Shown: one piece after another, positions 1 through 7,200 of the stretch
Position numbering within the stretch: the stretch's first letter is position 1
Layout: each line of letters opens with the position of its first letter
Assembly (NCBI GenBank): GCA_035499215.1
Contig: DATJZH010000371.1
Span: forward strand, 1-13,232
Length of the DNA stretch: 13,232 nucleotides
Direction: 5' to 3'
Source: DATJZH01 sp035499215
GTDB taxonomy: Bacteria; Actinomycetota; Actinomycetes; Streptosporangiales; Streptosporangiaceae
Program-made: the position numbers and the translations under genes
Notes under the pieces: generated by a model
Told to the model about the DNA's origin: nothing
What the model saw: only the letters and a program-made list of their open reading frames with translations
Database searches by the model: none

Positions 1-336
1 AAGGCATGCCGGGAGATATCCGGTGTGCACTCCATGGGCACCGGCTCGGCGCGGGCGTTCGGCGCGATGCGGGAGCGCATCCCCGGCAGCTCGGGCCCCA
101 ACGTCGCCCAGGGCGTCGGGGTCGAGGTCGGTGAAACCGAGGCCGCGATCGACCTGGACATCGTCGTCGAGTACGGCGTGAGCATCGCCGAGCTGGGCCG
201 CAGCATCCAGCGGAACGTGAAGCAGGCCGTGGAGCGGATGACCGGGCTGCGGGTCGTCGAGGTCAACGTCGCCGTTGATGACGTCTACCTCCCCGCCGCC
301 GACGAACCGGACACCAAGCCAGTGCGAGTGTCATGA
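1..336 (+). CDS. Asp23/Gls24 family envelope stress response protein, 5'-truncated by window edge
   Basis: The frame is open from base 1, so the true start lies upstream and about 111 C-terminal residues are visible. The segment reads REISGVHSMGTGSARAFGAM, then a VAQGVGVEVGETEAAIDLDI stretch, then VERMTGLRVVEVNVAVDDV. This is the usual core of actinobacterial Asp23/Gls24 (DUF322) proteins, small soluble proteins held at the membrane by AmaP and linked to cell-envelope stress. The stop overlaps the next start as ATGA (333-336), which implies translational coupling. It heads the visible part of an operon that ends with AmaP at 2536. Family assignment is firm; the physiological role in this organism is inferred from the family. 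Confidence 0.9.
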   Translation, partial: KACREISGVHSMGTGSARAFGAMRERIPGSSGPNVAQGVGVEVGETEAAIDLDIVVEYGVSIAELGRSIQRNVKQAVERMTGLRVVEVNVAVDDVYLPAADEPDTKPVRVS

Positions 337-749
337 CCGGCCCGAACCCGGCCGGTGCGCCGCCGGCACCGCAGACGGCTGCGGTCATCGACGGGATCAA
401 TGTCGAGGCCGTCGCGGCGGCCGTGCTGGGCTGCGCTGGTGTCTGCGCACTCGACAGCGGCCGGTTCGGCGAGGTCGCCTCGTACCTGCCCGGCCATCGG
501 GTGCCTGGCGTGGTCGTCCGCGAGGAGTCGGTCCTGGTCCAGGTCCGGTCGCGGTGGGGAGTGCCAGCTGCCGATCTCCTCAGCCAGATCACCGGCGCGG
601 TGACGCCCTTCGCCGGGGGCCGCCAGGTCGAGGTGGTGATCGGCGACATCGATGACCCGTCCGTACCGGATCGCCTGCCGCCGACGGCCGGGGCAGCCTC
701 GTCCGCCACGCTTCCCGGTGCGGTCCCCGGGCCGCCAGGACCGGTGTGA
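333..749 (+). CDS. Asp23-operon hypothetical protein, 138 aa
   Basis: ATG at 333 overlaps the preceding stop by 4 nt, so the start is well supported. The core reads VAAAVLGCAGVCALDSGRFG, then GEVASYLPGHRVPGVVV, then a valine-rich strand and VTPFAGGRQVEVVIGDI. It looks like an Asp23-like alpha/beta fold of the sort often found beside asp23 genes in actinomycetes. There is no transmembrane segment, and the last ~30 residues are a low-complexity Ala/Pro/Gly tail. Function is unknown; a partner of the flanking Asp23 proteins is the simplest guess. The following 60 nt contain a 7-bp hairpin (748-774). Confidence 0.8.
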   Translation: MTGPNPAGAPPAPQTAAVIDGINVEAVAAAVLGCAGVCALDSGRFGEVASYLPGHRVPGVVVREESVLVQVRSRWGVPAADLLSQITGAVTPFAGGRQVEVVIGDIDDPSVPDRLPPTAGAASSATLPGAVPGPPGPV

Positions 750-774
750 GCGGTGACCCCCGGCCGTACCGCTC
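748..774 (+). other. Intercistronic hairpin between Asp23-operon genes 2 and 3
   Basis: GAGCGGT (748-754) pairs perfectly with ACCGCTC (768-774) across a 13-nt loop. It begins at the stop codon of the upstream gene and is followed by a short pyrimidine-rich stretch but no T-tract. It could be a weak attenuator or an mRNA-stability element inside the operon. Seen by eye only. Confidence 0.3.
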
Positions 775-809
775 TTCCCGACCTTATTCACTTCCGGATG
801 TGAGTACAG

Positions 810-992
810 ATGAACCGCACCGCGCTTGCAACCCTTACCGGCCTCATCCTCGGCCTGGCCCTGGTCTTCGGCAGCTTCGGGGACATGCTGATCGTGGCGC
901 TCTTCGGCGCGATCGGCTACGGCATCGCCAAGATCCTCGACGGCGACGTGGACGTGCCCGGCTGGCTGGCGCGCAGCCGCAGCAGCCGATGA
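810..992 (+). CDS. DUF2273 family small membrane protein, 60 aa
   Basis: This short peptide has a hydrophobic stretch over residues ~7-40 (LATLTGLILGLALVFGSFGD, then LIVALFGAIGYGIAKIL) and a basic, arginine-rich tail. This is the pattern of the DUF2273 membrane peptides found in Asp23/AmaP operons. Two closely spaced helices are likely. The stop overlaps the next ATG (989) as ATGA, so the next asp23 gene is translationally coupled. The only Shine-Dalgarno candidate is a weak GGATGTGAG about 5 nt before the ATG. It probably helps tether Asp23 proteins to the membrane; that role is inferred from operon context. Confidence 0.85.
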   Translation: MNRTALATLTGLILGLALVFGSFGDMLIVALFGAIGYGIAKILDGDVDVPGWLARSRSSR

Positions 993-1414
993 CCGCCCTC
1001 CCCGCCGAGGCCGGGGCAATCGCCAGCGCAGGCCGCACCGACTTCGGGACCATCACCATCGCCGACGGTGTCGTCGCCAAGATCGCGGCCCGCGCGGCGG
1101 CCGAGAACCCCGACGCCGGCGCCGCCGCGGCCCGGCTGCTGGGCCGCGCGGCTCCCCGGGCCGGGCGCTTCGGCATGCGGGCCACCGACCTGGCCGGCCT
1201 GCCGAAGACATCCGTGGATGTCGACGGGTCGAGGGCCTTCCTGACCCTGGAGATCAGCGTCCGCTGGCCCGCACCGGTAGCGGAAGTCACCGACCAGATC
1301 CGCAGCCACCTCCGCAGCCGGATACCAGAGCTGACCGGGCTCGCCGTCGAAGAAGTGCACATCGTGGTCGCCGACCTGGTCACCGACATCACACCCCCGC
1401 CCCGCGTCCGCTAG
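989..1414 (+). CDS. Asp23/Gls24 family envelope stress response protein, 141 aa
   Basis: The reading frame is open back to 746, but the ATG at 989, overlapping the DUF2273 stop as ATGA, gives a protein of normal family length. Upstream in-frame codons translate to an Arg/Pro-rich stretch with no similarity to the family. The protein contains ITIADGVVAKIAARAAAENP (the Asp23 N-terminal signature), a strand SRAFLTLEISVRWPAPVAEV, and ELTGLAVEEVHIVVADLV at the C-terminus. It is the second Asp23 paralogue of this operon and differs clearly from the first, having a VRWP strand in place of VVEYG. It is predicted to act at the inner face of the membrane together with AmaP. Confidence 0.88.
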   Translation: MTALPAEAGAIASAGRTDFGTITIADGVVAKIAARAAAENPDAGAAAARLLGRAAPRAGRFGMRATDLAGLPKTSVDVDGSRAFLTLEISVRWPAPVAEVTDQIRSHLRSRIPELTGLAVEEVHIVVADLVTDITPPPRVR

Positions 1415-1424
1415 GAGGACCGGC

Positions 1425-1961
1425 ATGCGCGTGATCAACAGGCCGCTGGCGCTCGTGCTTGCTGTCGCCCTGGCAGCGGCCAGCGTCATCCTCATTGCCG
1501 AGGTCATCGCCTTCGCTGTGCACGCCAGCGCGGTCATCGTGCACTGGCCGGCATGGTACCGGCAGGCAGGCAGAACACACTGGAACGCCTCGGTGATCAG
1601 GCTGTGGTCGATCATCCTGATCGTCGCCGGAGTCCTCGTGCTGGGCCTCGAGCTCAAGCCCCGGAGGGTCACCCGGCTGAAACTGCGATCCGGCCAGGAC
1701 GCCACCGACGCGGCCATGACCCGTCGCGGCGTGGCCGGGGCCCTGCGCGCGGCGGCACTGGACATCGACGGCGTCAGCACGGCAGCCGTCACGGCCCGCC
1801 GCCGACGCGCCCGGGTGACGGCGAAATCAACGGTCCGCGACCGGCCCGCGGCCGATGCGCTGAAAGAACCCGTCACCGAGGCGTGCCGCCGCCGTCTCGA
1901 TGACCTCCAGCTACGCGACCCGCCGCGCCTGCGGGTACGCGTCACTCCCCGGAGCCGCTGA
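1425..1961 (+). CDS. DUF6286 domain membrane protein, 178 aa
   Basis: ATG at 1425 has a perfect AGGAGG Shine-Dalgarno at 1413-1418. There are two transmembrane helices (residues ~8-33, LALVLAVALAAASVILIAEV; and ~58-75, RLWSIILIVAGVLVLGLEL) followed by a soluble, very Arg/Ala-rich domain. The arrangement, two helices then an Asp23/AmaP-like alpha/beta domain, matches the DUF6286 proteins encoded between asp23 and amaP in actinomycetes. Its stop overlaps the amaP start by one nucleotide (TGATG). It is probably a membrane component of the Asp23 assembly; no enzymatic motif is seen. Confidence 0.82.
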   Translation: MRVINRPLALVLAVALAAASVILIAEVIAFAVHASAVIVHWPAWYRQAGRTHWNASVIRLWSIILIVAGVLVLGLELKPRRVTRLKLRSGQDATDAAMTRRGVAGALRAAALDIDGVSTAAVTARRRRARVTAKSTVRDRPAADALKEPVTEACRRRLDDLQLRDPPRLRVRVTPRSR

Positions 1962-2536
1962 TGCACGCCGACCGTACCAACCGCGTCGTCCTGACCCTGT
2001 TTGGCCTGATCCTTCTCCTGGCCGGCGCTTTCGGACTCACCGCCTCCGCAGGCGGCTTCGGCAAGGCCTATGCCAACCGCGCCCTGGTTGCCAACCAGGC
2101 CAGCACCTTCATCGGCGCGCACGGAAGCTGGTTCTGGCCAGCCGCTGCCGCGGTCTGCCTGCTGATCGCTCTCCTTTCGCTGCGCTGGATCGTGGCACTG
2201 CTGCTGTCCACTGACCGGGCCGGCGACATCACCATCACCCGCAGCAGCCGGGAGGGCACCACGATCATGCGCCCGGCCGCGCTCACCGGCGCGGTCACCC
2301 GCGAGATCGAGACCTACCACGGCGCCGGCTCAGCCAAAGCCCGCGTCCTGGGCGACCCCGCGAGCCCCGTTCTCGCCGTCACTGTCACCGCCTCCCGCTC
2401 CGCTGACCTGGCCGCGCTCCGCAACCGCATCGAGTCGGAAGCCCTCAGCCACGCCCGGCGCGCCCTCGGCAAGCCCGACCTGCCTATCCAGCTCGACATC
2501 GACGTCAGCGGCCGCGCGCCCGCGCGCGTCTCCTAG
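1961..2536 (+). CDS. amaP: Alkaline shock response membrane anchor protein AmaP
   Basis: The ATG at 1961 sits in a TGATG overlap with the preceding stop. An N-terminal helix (residues ~8-30, VVLTLFGLILLLAGAFGLTA) and a second helix (~58-83, FWPAAAAVCLLIALLSLRWI) are followed by a cytoplasmic domain with the strand-rich segment AGDITITRSSREGTTIMRPA. The DLPIQLDIDVS motif near the C-terminus is typical of AmaP. AmaP proteins anchor Asp23 to the membrane. It is the last gene of the operon; a 7-bp GC hairpin follows within 12 nt of the stop. Length (191 aa) is normal for actinobacterial members. Confidence 0.87.
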   Translation: MHADRTNRVVLTLFGLILLLAGAFGLTASAGGFGKAYANRALVANQASTFIGAHGSWFWPAAAAVCLLIALLSLRWIVALLLSTDRAGDITITRSSREGTTIMRPAALTGAVTREIETYHGAGSAKARVLGDPASPVLAVTVTASRSADLAALRNRIESEALSHARRALGKPDLPIQLDIDVSGRAPARVS

Positions 2537-2547
2537 CCCGCTGGGTA

Positions 2548-2567
2548 GCCGCGGAGCTCGCCGCGGC
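2548..2567 (+). terminator. GC-rich hairpin after the amaP operon, possible terminator
   Basis: GCCGCGG (2548-2554) and CCGCGGC (2561-2567) form a perfect 7-bp stem with a 6-nt loop, starting 12 nt after the amaP stop. There is no following T-run, as is common for actinomycete terminators. It lies in the convergent gap to the minus-strand glycosylase gene. A weaker stem, ACGGCC/GGCCGT (2599-2623, 13-nt loop), follows. Confidence 0.4.
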
Positions 2568-2690
2568 CCGTCGGGAGCCCGCCGGGCGCAGGAGCACCAC
2601 GGCCGCCCCGGTAGAAAGGCCGTTGAGTGAGCTACGCACATCATTTTCGGGTCCCGGCGGGTCGCAGGCGTGCCCGCTGCCCGCGGCGGT

Positions 2691-3359
2691 TCAGCGGGTC
2701 ACGGCGCTGTCCGCTGCGCCCCCGTAGATCTCGGCGGCCCGCCAGCAGTACCAGGCCACGACCGACCGGTACGGCCGGTACGGGTCGCCGAGCGGCTCGA
2801 GCTGTTTCGCCGTCGGCGTCGGGATCCCCCATGCCAGCCCGAACCCCTTCCGGACCCCGAGATCGCCTGTCGGCCACACGTCCAGGCGCCGCAGCTGGAA
2901 AATGAGGAACATCTCCGCTGTCCATCTGCCGATGCCCCGGACCGCCGAGAGCCGGGCGACCACCTCGGCGTCGCTCTCGGCCCGCAGCCCGGACGGGTCG
3001 AGCACGACAGTCCCGTCCAGCACCTTGGCCGCCAGGTCCCGCAGGGACGCTGTCTTGCTGGCGGACAGCCCGGCAGCGCGCAGCGTGTCGGCAGATAGCG
3101 ACAGCAGCCGTTCGGGGGTGACCTCGCCGCCGAGCGCGGCAATCAGCCGCCCATGGATGGCCGCGGCCGCGGCGCCGGCTAGCTGCTGGTAGACGACCGC
3201 GCGGAGCAGAGCCGCGAAATGCGTCTCGGCCGGCGGCCGCACCTCGGCCGGGCCGGCCTCCTCGACGAGGCGCCGCAGGACCGGGTCCCGCGCGGACAAG
3301 ATGGCGGCAGCTGCCGGAAAGCTGGGCGCCGTGCTGGCGGGTACTGGCCGGTCGGACAT
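2691..3359 (-). CDS. DNA-3-methyladenine glycosylase II family (HhH-GPD, AlkA-like), 222 aa
   Basis: A base-excision repair enzyme expected to remove alkylated purines from DNA. The frame runs back to 3443, but the ATG at 3359 (MSDRPVPAST) is preferred because a GGGAGA-like ribosome site precedes it and the extra residues are Arg/Cys-rich with no family similarity. Visible features are AALLRAVVYQQLAG (~50-62), the helix-hairpin-helix LSAVRGIGRWTAEMF (~137-151), and the catalytic-loop Asp in DVWPTGDLGVRKG (D166). The family's iron-sulphur cysteines (MutY/EndoIII type) are absent, as in AlkA. At 222 aa it lacks the extra N-terminal domain of E. coli AlkA. It is co-directional with the membrane protein gene upstream (121-nt gap) and convergent with amaP. 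Confidence 0.88.
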   Translation of the reverse strand: MSDRPVPASTAPSFPAAAAILSARDPVLRRLVEEAGPAEVRPPAETHFAALLRAVVYQQLAGAAAAAIHGRLIAALGGEVTPERLLSLSADTLRAAGLSASKTASLRDLAAKVLDGTVVLDPSGLRAESDAEVVARLSAVRGIGRWTAEMFLIFQLRRLDVWPTGDLGVRKGFGLAWGIPTPTAKQLEPLGDPYRPYRSVVAWYCWRAAEIYGGAADSAVTR

Positions 3360-3376
3360 GCGCTCAGTCTCCCACT

Positions 3377-3403
3377 GCCTGCGGAGACTGCCGCAGCGCA
3401 GGC
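3377..3403 (-). promoter_or_regulatory. Inverted repeat upstream of the glycosylase start
   Basis: GCCTGCG (3377-3383) and CGCAGGC (3397-3403) are perfect inverted repeats. An alternative inner stem, CTGCGG/CCGCAG (3379-3396, 6-nt loop), uses the same bases. The dyad ends 18 nt before the glycosylase ATG on the minus strand, so it is placed like an operator or a 5'-UTR hairpin. The loop contains the GCGGAGACTG decamer that recurs around the ACP-like gene. Confidence 0.35.
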
Positions 3404-3480
3404 GCCCGCCGCAGCGTGCGGGGTCGCCGCCGATGGTTCGCACCTGCCACTGGTCAGGTCGGCCAGCAGGCCGTGGTGGG

Positions 3481-3732
3481 TCAGCTGCCCGGCAGCCGGC
3501 TGTGGATCGGCGGCTCGGCCGGCCGGCCGGACCGGCGGTCCTGGCGAGCCAGTTCCGGGAAGCGGGTGGAGAAGCCCGTCACGTGGCGCGCGCCCTGGGC
3601 CACCCGGCTCTTGGTGCCGGTAAGAAGGCTGAAGCGGCGCTCCTCCCGGCGCACTCCCAGCGCGACGACCGCGATGACGCCGATCATGAAACCAGCGGCC
3701 AGTCCCGCGGCGGCCACGCAGATCTCGATCAT
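3481..3732 (-). CDS. Small single-helix membrane protein of unknown function, 83 aa
   Basis: The frame is open back to 3906, but the ATG at 3732 is preferred. It has an AAGGAG ribosome site 11 nt upstream on the minus strand, and the protein then starts directly with a membrane helix (MIEICVAAAGLAAGFMIGVI, residues 1-~27). After the helix comes GVRREERRFSLLTGTKSRVA, with a basic cytoplasmic region. The RREER..SL..GTK.RVAQGAR pattern resembles small actinomycete membrane proteins often found in accessory regions; no function is known to me. A perfect 10-bp inverted repeat lies 24 nt upstream of the start. It may share a transcript with the glycosylase downstream. Confidence 0.7.
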   Translation of the reverse strand: MIEICVAAAGLAAGFMIGVIAVVALGVRREERRFSLLTGTKSRVAQGARHVTGFSTRFPELARQDRRSGRPAEPPIHSRLPGS

Positions 3733-3756
3733 GACGAACTCGCTCCTTCGACTATT

Positions 3757-3789
3757 GCATTGGCGGCTGGCTGTTTCGCCCGCCAATGC
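3757..3789. promoter_or_regulatory. Perfect 10-bp inverted repeat, operator-like
   Basis: GCATTGGCGG (3757-3766) and CCGCCAATGC (3780-3789) are exact reverse complements separated by 13 nt. The centre-to-centre distance of 23 nt is close to two helical turns. It lies 24 nt upstream of the minus-strand start at 3732 and in the divergent region leading to the NACHT-fusion gene. It could bind a dimeric regulator or fold as a 5'-UTR hairpin. The dyad is seen; the role is inferred. Confidence 0.5.
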
Positions 3790-4088
3790 GGCTCGGTATC
3801 TAATGGCCTGCCGGTGTGTGCGACGCCGACATATCGGGGGCGGCAACTCGTTCTGCTGGATTTCTTCACAACGCACTCCTATTGATGCGAGGCGGTGCTG
3901 GGCCATACCATCGGCCTACGACGCTTGCGGCTTCCCCTCCGGGTCCTGCAGTTCCGGCCTGGATGCCGGTACTGCTCTCTGCGACAAGCGGATCACGGGG
4001 GTGTGGAGCGGGTCAGCGGAGGAAGCTGGAGGGCGGTGGAGAAAGGCTGAGCAACCTGGGGACGCCTCCAGCCGGTCTTCAGCGGGAC

Positions 4089-4169
4089 GCGGGCCTGCCG
4101 CGCCGGGACAAGGGCGCGGACCTGCCGCGCCGGGACAAGGACGCGGACCTGCCGCGCCGGAGCACGGGC
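4089..4169 (+). repeat. Three tandem 27-bp repeats
   Basis: Units at 4089-4115, 4116-4142 and 4143-4169 share the core CTGCCGCGCCGG at the same offset. The first two are nearly identical; the third diverges in its last nine bases. Read in the frame of the downstream large gene they encode a nonapeptide of the form A(G/D)LPRRDK(G/D). They lie upstream of the preferred GTG start at 4233. They are therefore either a repetitive leader region or, if an upstream start is used, a basic N-terminal extension. Confidence 0.8.
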
Positions 4170-4232
4170 GCCGGGTTAGAGGCGGAGAGGCCAGCACGGC
4201 GGGCTGGCCGTCCGATAGCCGTCCCCTGGCGG

Positions 4233-7200
4233 GTGAGCGCTATCCGGCTGCTCGGCACCCTGGAAATCGACGTCCTTTGTGACCTGCCCAGGGCCGCGGA
4301 CGCAGACGGGCAGGCCGCGCAGCGACCGTTAGAGCAGGAACTCGAGCTTGCCGCCGTCAAGGGATTCGGGCCGATGGCCAAGGCGGCCTTCATCGCGCTC
4401 GTGCTCAACGTCAAGAGCGGCCGCTCCCCCGCCCAGCTGGGAGAAGCCATGGAGGGCCGGCCGGAGACGCCCCTGGCCCTGCAGACCCATCTGAGCGCGG
4501 TCCGCCGGACGGGCCTGCTCGTCGGTCATCGAGCAGGGATATACCGCCTTGCGGGCCTGCGCCGCTCACAGGTCGACGCGTTGCGCTTCGAGGACCTTTA
4601 CCGGGACCTGAGGCGGCTGAGCGCCGGGCACAGCGATGAACAAGATGACCTGCTTATCGCGAAAGCGGCGGAGGCTCTTCAGCTGTGGGGCGGGGATCCG
4701 CTCGCGGCTCATCCGTACTTCCACGACCAAGTCGCGCTGAAGCAGTTCTCCGACTGGCTCGCTGACGTGCAGCGGTGGTATGCGCGGGCACTGATCCGAC
4801 GCGGGGATCCCGCTGATCTTGACACGGCCGCGCGATTGGCCGAGCAGATCCGGGCGCGCAACCGGTCCCATCCGGAAGTCGGCGAGCTCCAGCGGGCGAT
4901 CCGGGCATTCTCGCCGTCCATCCCGCCCCCCGCCAGACCCGGCTCACTCGACGCCCTCGCGGGGGGGCTGAGCGACTTCTCCTGGCTGCCGAGATACCGC
5001 GAGTGCCTGCGGGAGCTCGCGGCCTCAGTCGACCTGCGCGGCTTCAGCATAGAGATCCTGAGCTCGTCGTCGCTGGCGGCGGTGTACACGGCGCTCTACG
5101 CCAAGCCCCGCAGTCCCGAGAAACCGCCCCCGGAGCAGCGGACTGAGGCGCGGCGCCCGCTCCTGGAAACCGTGGTGGGCCACACCAGGGCCAACCTGAT
5201 CGTCGGCGAGTCAGGGTCAGGCAAGTCCACGTTTCTGCTGCATCTGTGTACCGCCCATCTCGATGACAAGTCCGTGGGCACTCCGCTTTTCATCGATCTC
5301 GGGGCGTCGAGGCCCATCTCCGAGGACCGGCTTGATCAGCACGGCCGCCTGCCCTGGCAGGTCCTGCCCGACCTGTTCAGCTCCCGCTTCGCCGACCTCG
5401 GCGTGGAGGCCTCGATCCGGGACCTGGACGTCCTGGCCCGCAACAGCCGGGTGGTGTGGCTGGTGGACGGCCTGAACGAAGTCTCCTCGCCCGAGATCAG
5501 GTCGGCGCTCGCCGACGCGATCAGCGTCTGCGCGCGCCGCTGGCCGAAGGCCCAGTTCGTCGTCACCACGACCGAGACGGCCCTGTCGAGTCACGGCACT
5601 CCGCCGGGCTTCCAGCGAGCGGACGTGGATGAATTCAGCCCGGACGACGTGGACTTCTTCCTGGACGCGTTCACCCGTGACCATGACAGCTCGCTCACCG
5701 GCGAGCAGCGAAGACAGATCTGGGGGCCGCTGGCGACGGCAGTCCGTGACTCCGCTGACCTGCGGGACATGGCGAAGAGCCCGCTGCGCCTGACGGCCAT
5801 GACCCTCGCGTACCTGCGCGGGGGCCACCTGCCCGACAGCCGGGCGGATCTGCTGCGCGGCGCGGTGTCCTGGCTGATCCATAAGAAGGCCCCGCTGCTG
5901 CGTCCCTATGTCCGCAGCAGCCATGATTTCAAGATGATCTTCGCTGAACTCGCGTTCCAGATGATGGCGTCGGAAGAGATACCGCTGAGCAGAGTCGGCA
6001 TAGCCTGGGCAGCTGACCGGCTCAGGCCCCTCGATTGTTACACCCGCGATGTCCGTGACTTCCTCGACGCGGCCGTGTCCGCCGGCGGGCTTCTCATCCC
6101 GCGCGGTCCTGGTGACCTGGGGATGCACAATGCTTTCCGCGATTACCTCGCTGCCAGCCGCATTGCCGCCAAGACCGACGACGCGGCGTCCGGCTGGTGG
6201 AGCGAGCTGGCCGCTCACCTCGATGACCCGGAATGGCAGAGCGTCGTGACGCTGGTGCCGGGCGCCCTGCTGCTGAGCGGCAGCGAACGGGTGGACCTGT
6301 TCTTTGATCGCCTGGGAGCCAGCTGCGCCGGCCAGCGGCTGAGCATTAGGGCGGCCCGGGTCTCGCTGGGAGGGCGCATTCTGCGGGAACTGGGCCTGTC
6401 GGGATACCGGCTCTCCAGGGCGCCGAGGTGGGTCGATGCGGTCAGGTCTGTCCGGGAGCTGCTCGATGATCCGAGCGAAGTCCCGCTGGCGGTCCGGTGC
6501 GGCGCGGCTGTCGCCTACGGCATGATGGGAGACGACCGGCTCGCCGACTTCGAAAGCACCTGGGCGCCGCTGCCGGCCGGCCGTTTCTGGATGGGCGCGC
6601 AGGCAATGACGCCGCGTTCGCATAACTACGATCCGGACGCCGCTCCGTGGGAGTCGCCCGTCATCCGGGTCGAGGTGGCCGCGTTCGCCATCCGGAAGTT
6701 TCCCATCACGGTGGGCGAGTACCAGGCCTTTGTCGCCGCCGGCGGATATCGCGACGGCGCACAACGGTACTGGCCGGCCGAAGGCTGGCAGTGGCGCGCC
6801 CGGACGGACGCCGAGGCCCCGGCCGACTGGGACAGCCAGCTGTCAGTGCCGAATGCTCCCGTTTCCGGCGTCACCTGGTACGAGTGCATGGCCTATTGCG
6901 GCTGGCTGACCGACCAGGATGAGCGGGGCAACGTTTACCGGCTCCCCTACGAGCGCGAATGGGAGTACGCCGCCAAGCGGGACATTTCTTCCGCGCAGTT
7001 CCGCTGGGGTAACCGGATGCACAGCGGAGATGAGGCGGAGGCCAACTGGGCGGGCGCCTTCCTGCGTCATAAGACGCCCGTCGGGATTTTCCCCGCATCG
7101 ACCACCGATGACGGCGTGGCCGATCTGTTCGGCAACGTCGAGGAATGGTGCATGGACATCTGGCCTGAGCAGAGCAGCGCTCGCGCTGCCCGTCCAGCGA

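Larger units (their letters stand above)
3733..4232. other. Divergent intergenic/regulatory region
   Basis: These ~500 nt lie between the start of the minus-strand membrane protein and the preferred start of the NACHT-fusion gene. Bases ~3740-4030 are visibly less GC-rich than the flanks. The plus-strand frame through them has random third positions (ata, act, tct, gga, ttt, ctt), unlike coding DNA here. The region holds the 10-bp inverted repeat at 3757-3789 and the 27-bp tandem repeats at 4089-4169. No convincing -35/-10 pair could be fixed by eye. Part of it could be coding if the large gene starts at an upstream ATG (3891 or 3963). Confidence 0.5.

Noticed and set aside
746..988. Longer N-terminus for the second Asp23 protein
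   Set aside because: It would overlap the whole DUF2273 gene with an Arg/Pro-rich translation; ATG 989 with ATGA coupling is better.
917..2320. Minus-strand open frame of 467 codons across the Asp23 operon
   Set aside because: It is antisense to five recognisable coupled genes and has no recognisable domain.
4089..4169. CRISPR or spacer-like repeats
   Set aside because: The 27-bp units are contiguous without spacers.
3816..4232. N-terminal extension of the NACHT-fusion protein
   Set aside because: Third-position base use looks random up to ~4030 and there is no ribosome site or domain; kept only as an alternative start region with tandem repeats.
5217..6764. Long minus-strand open frame (515 codons) opposite the NACHT gene
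   Set aside because: Its translation is Arg/Gly/Ala-rich without any family motif, while the plus strand has Walker A/B and the SUMF1 blocks; it is a GC-skew shadow.
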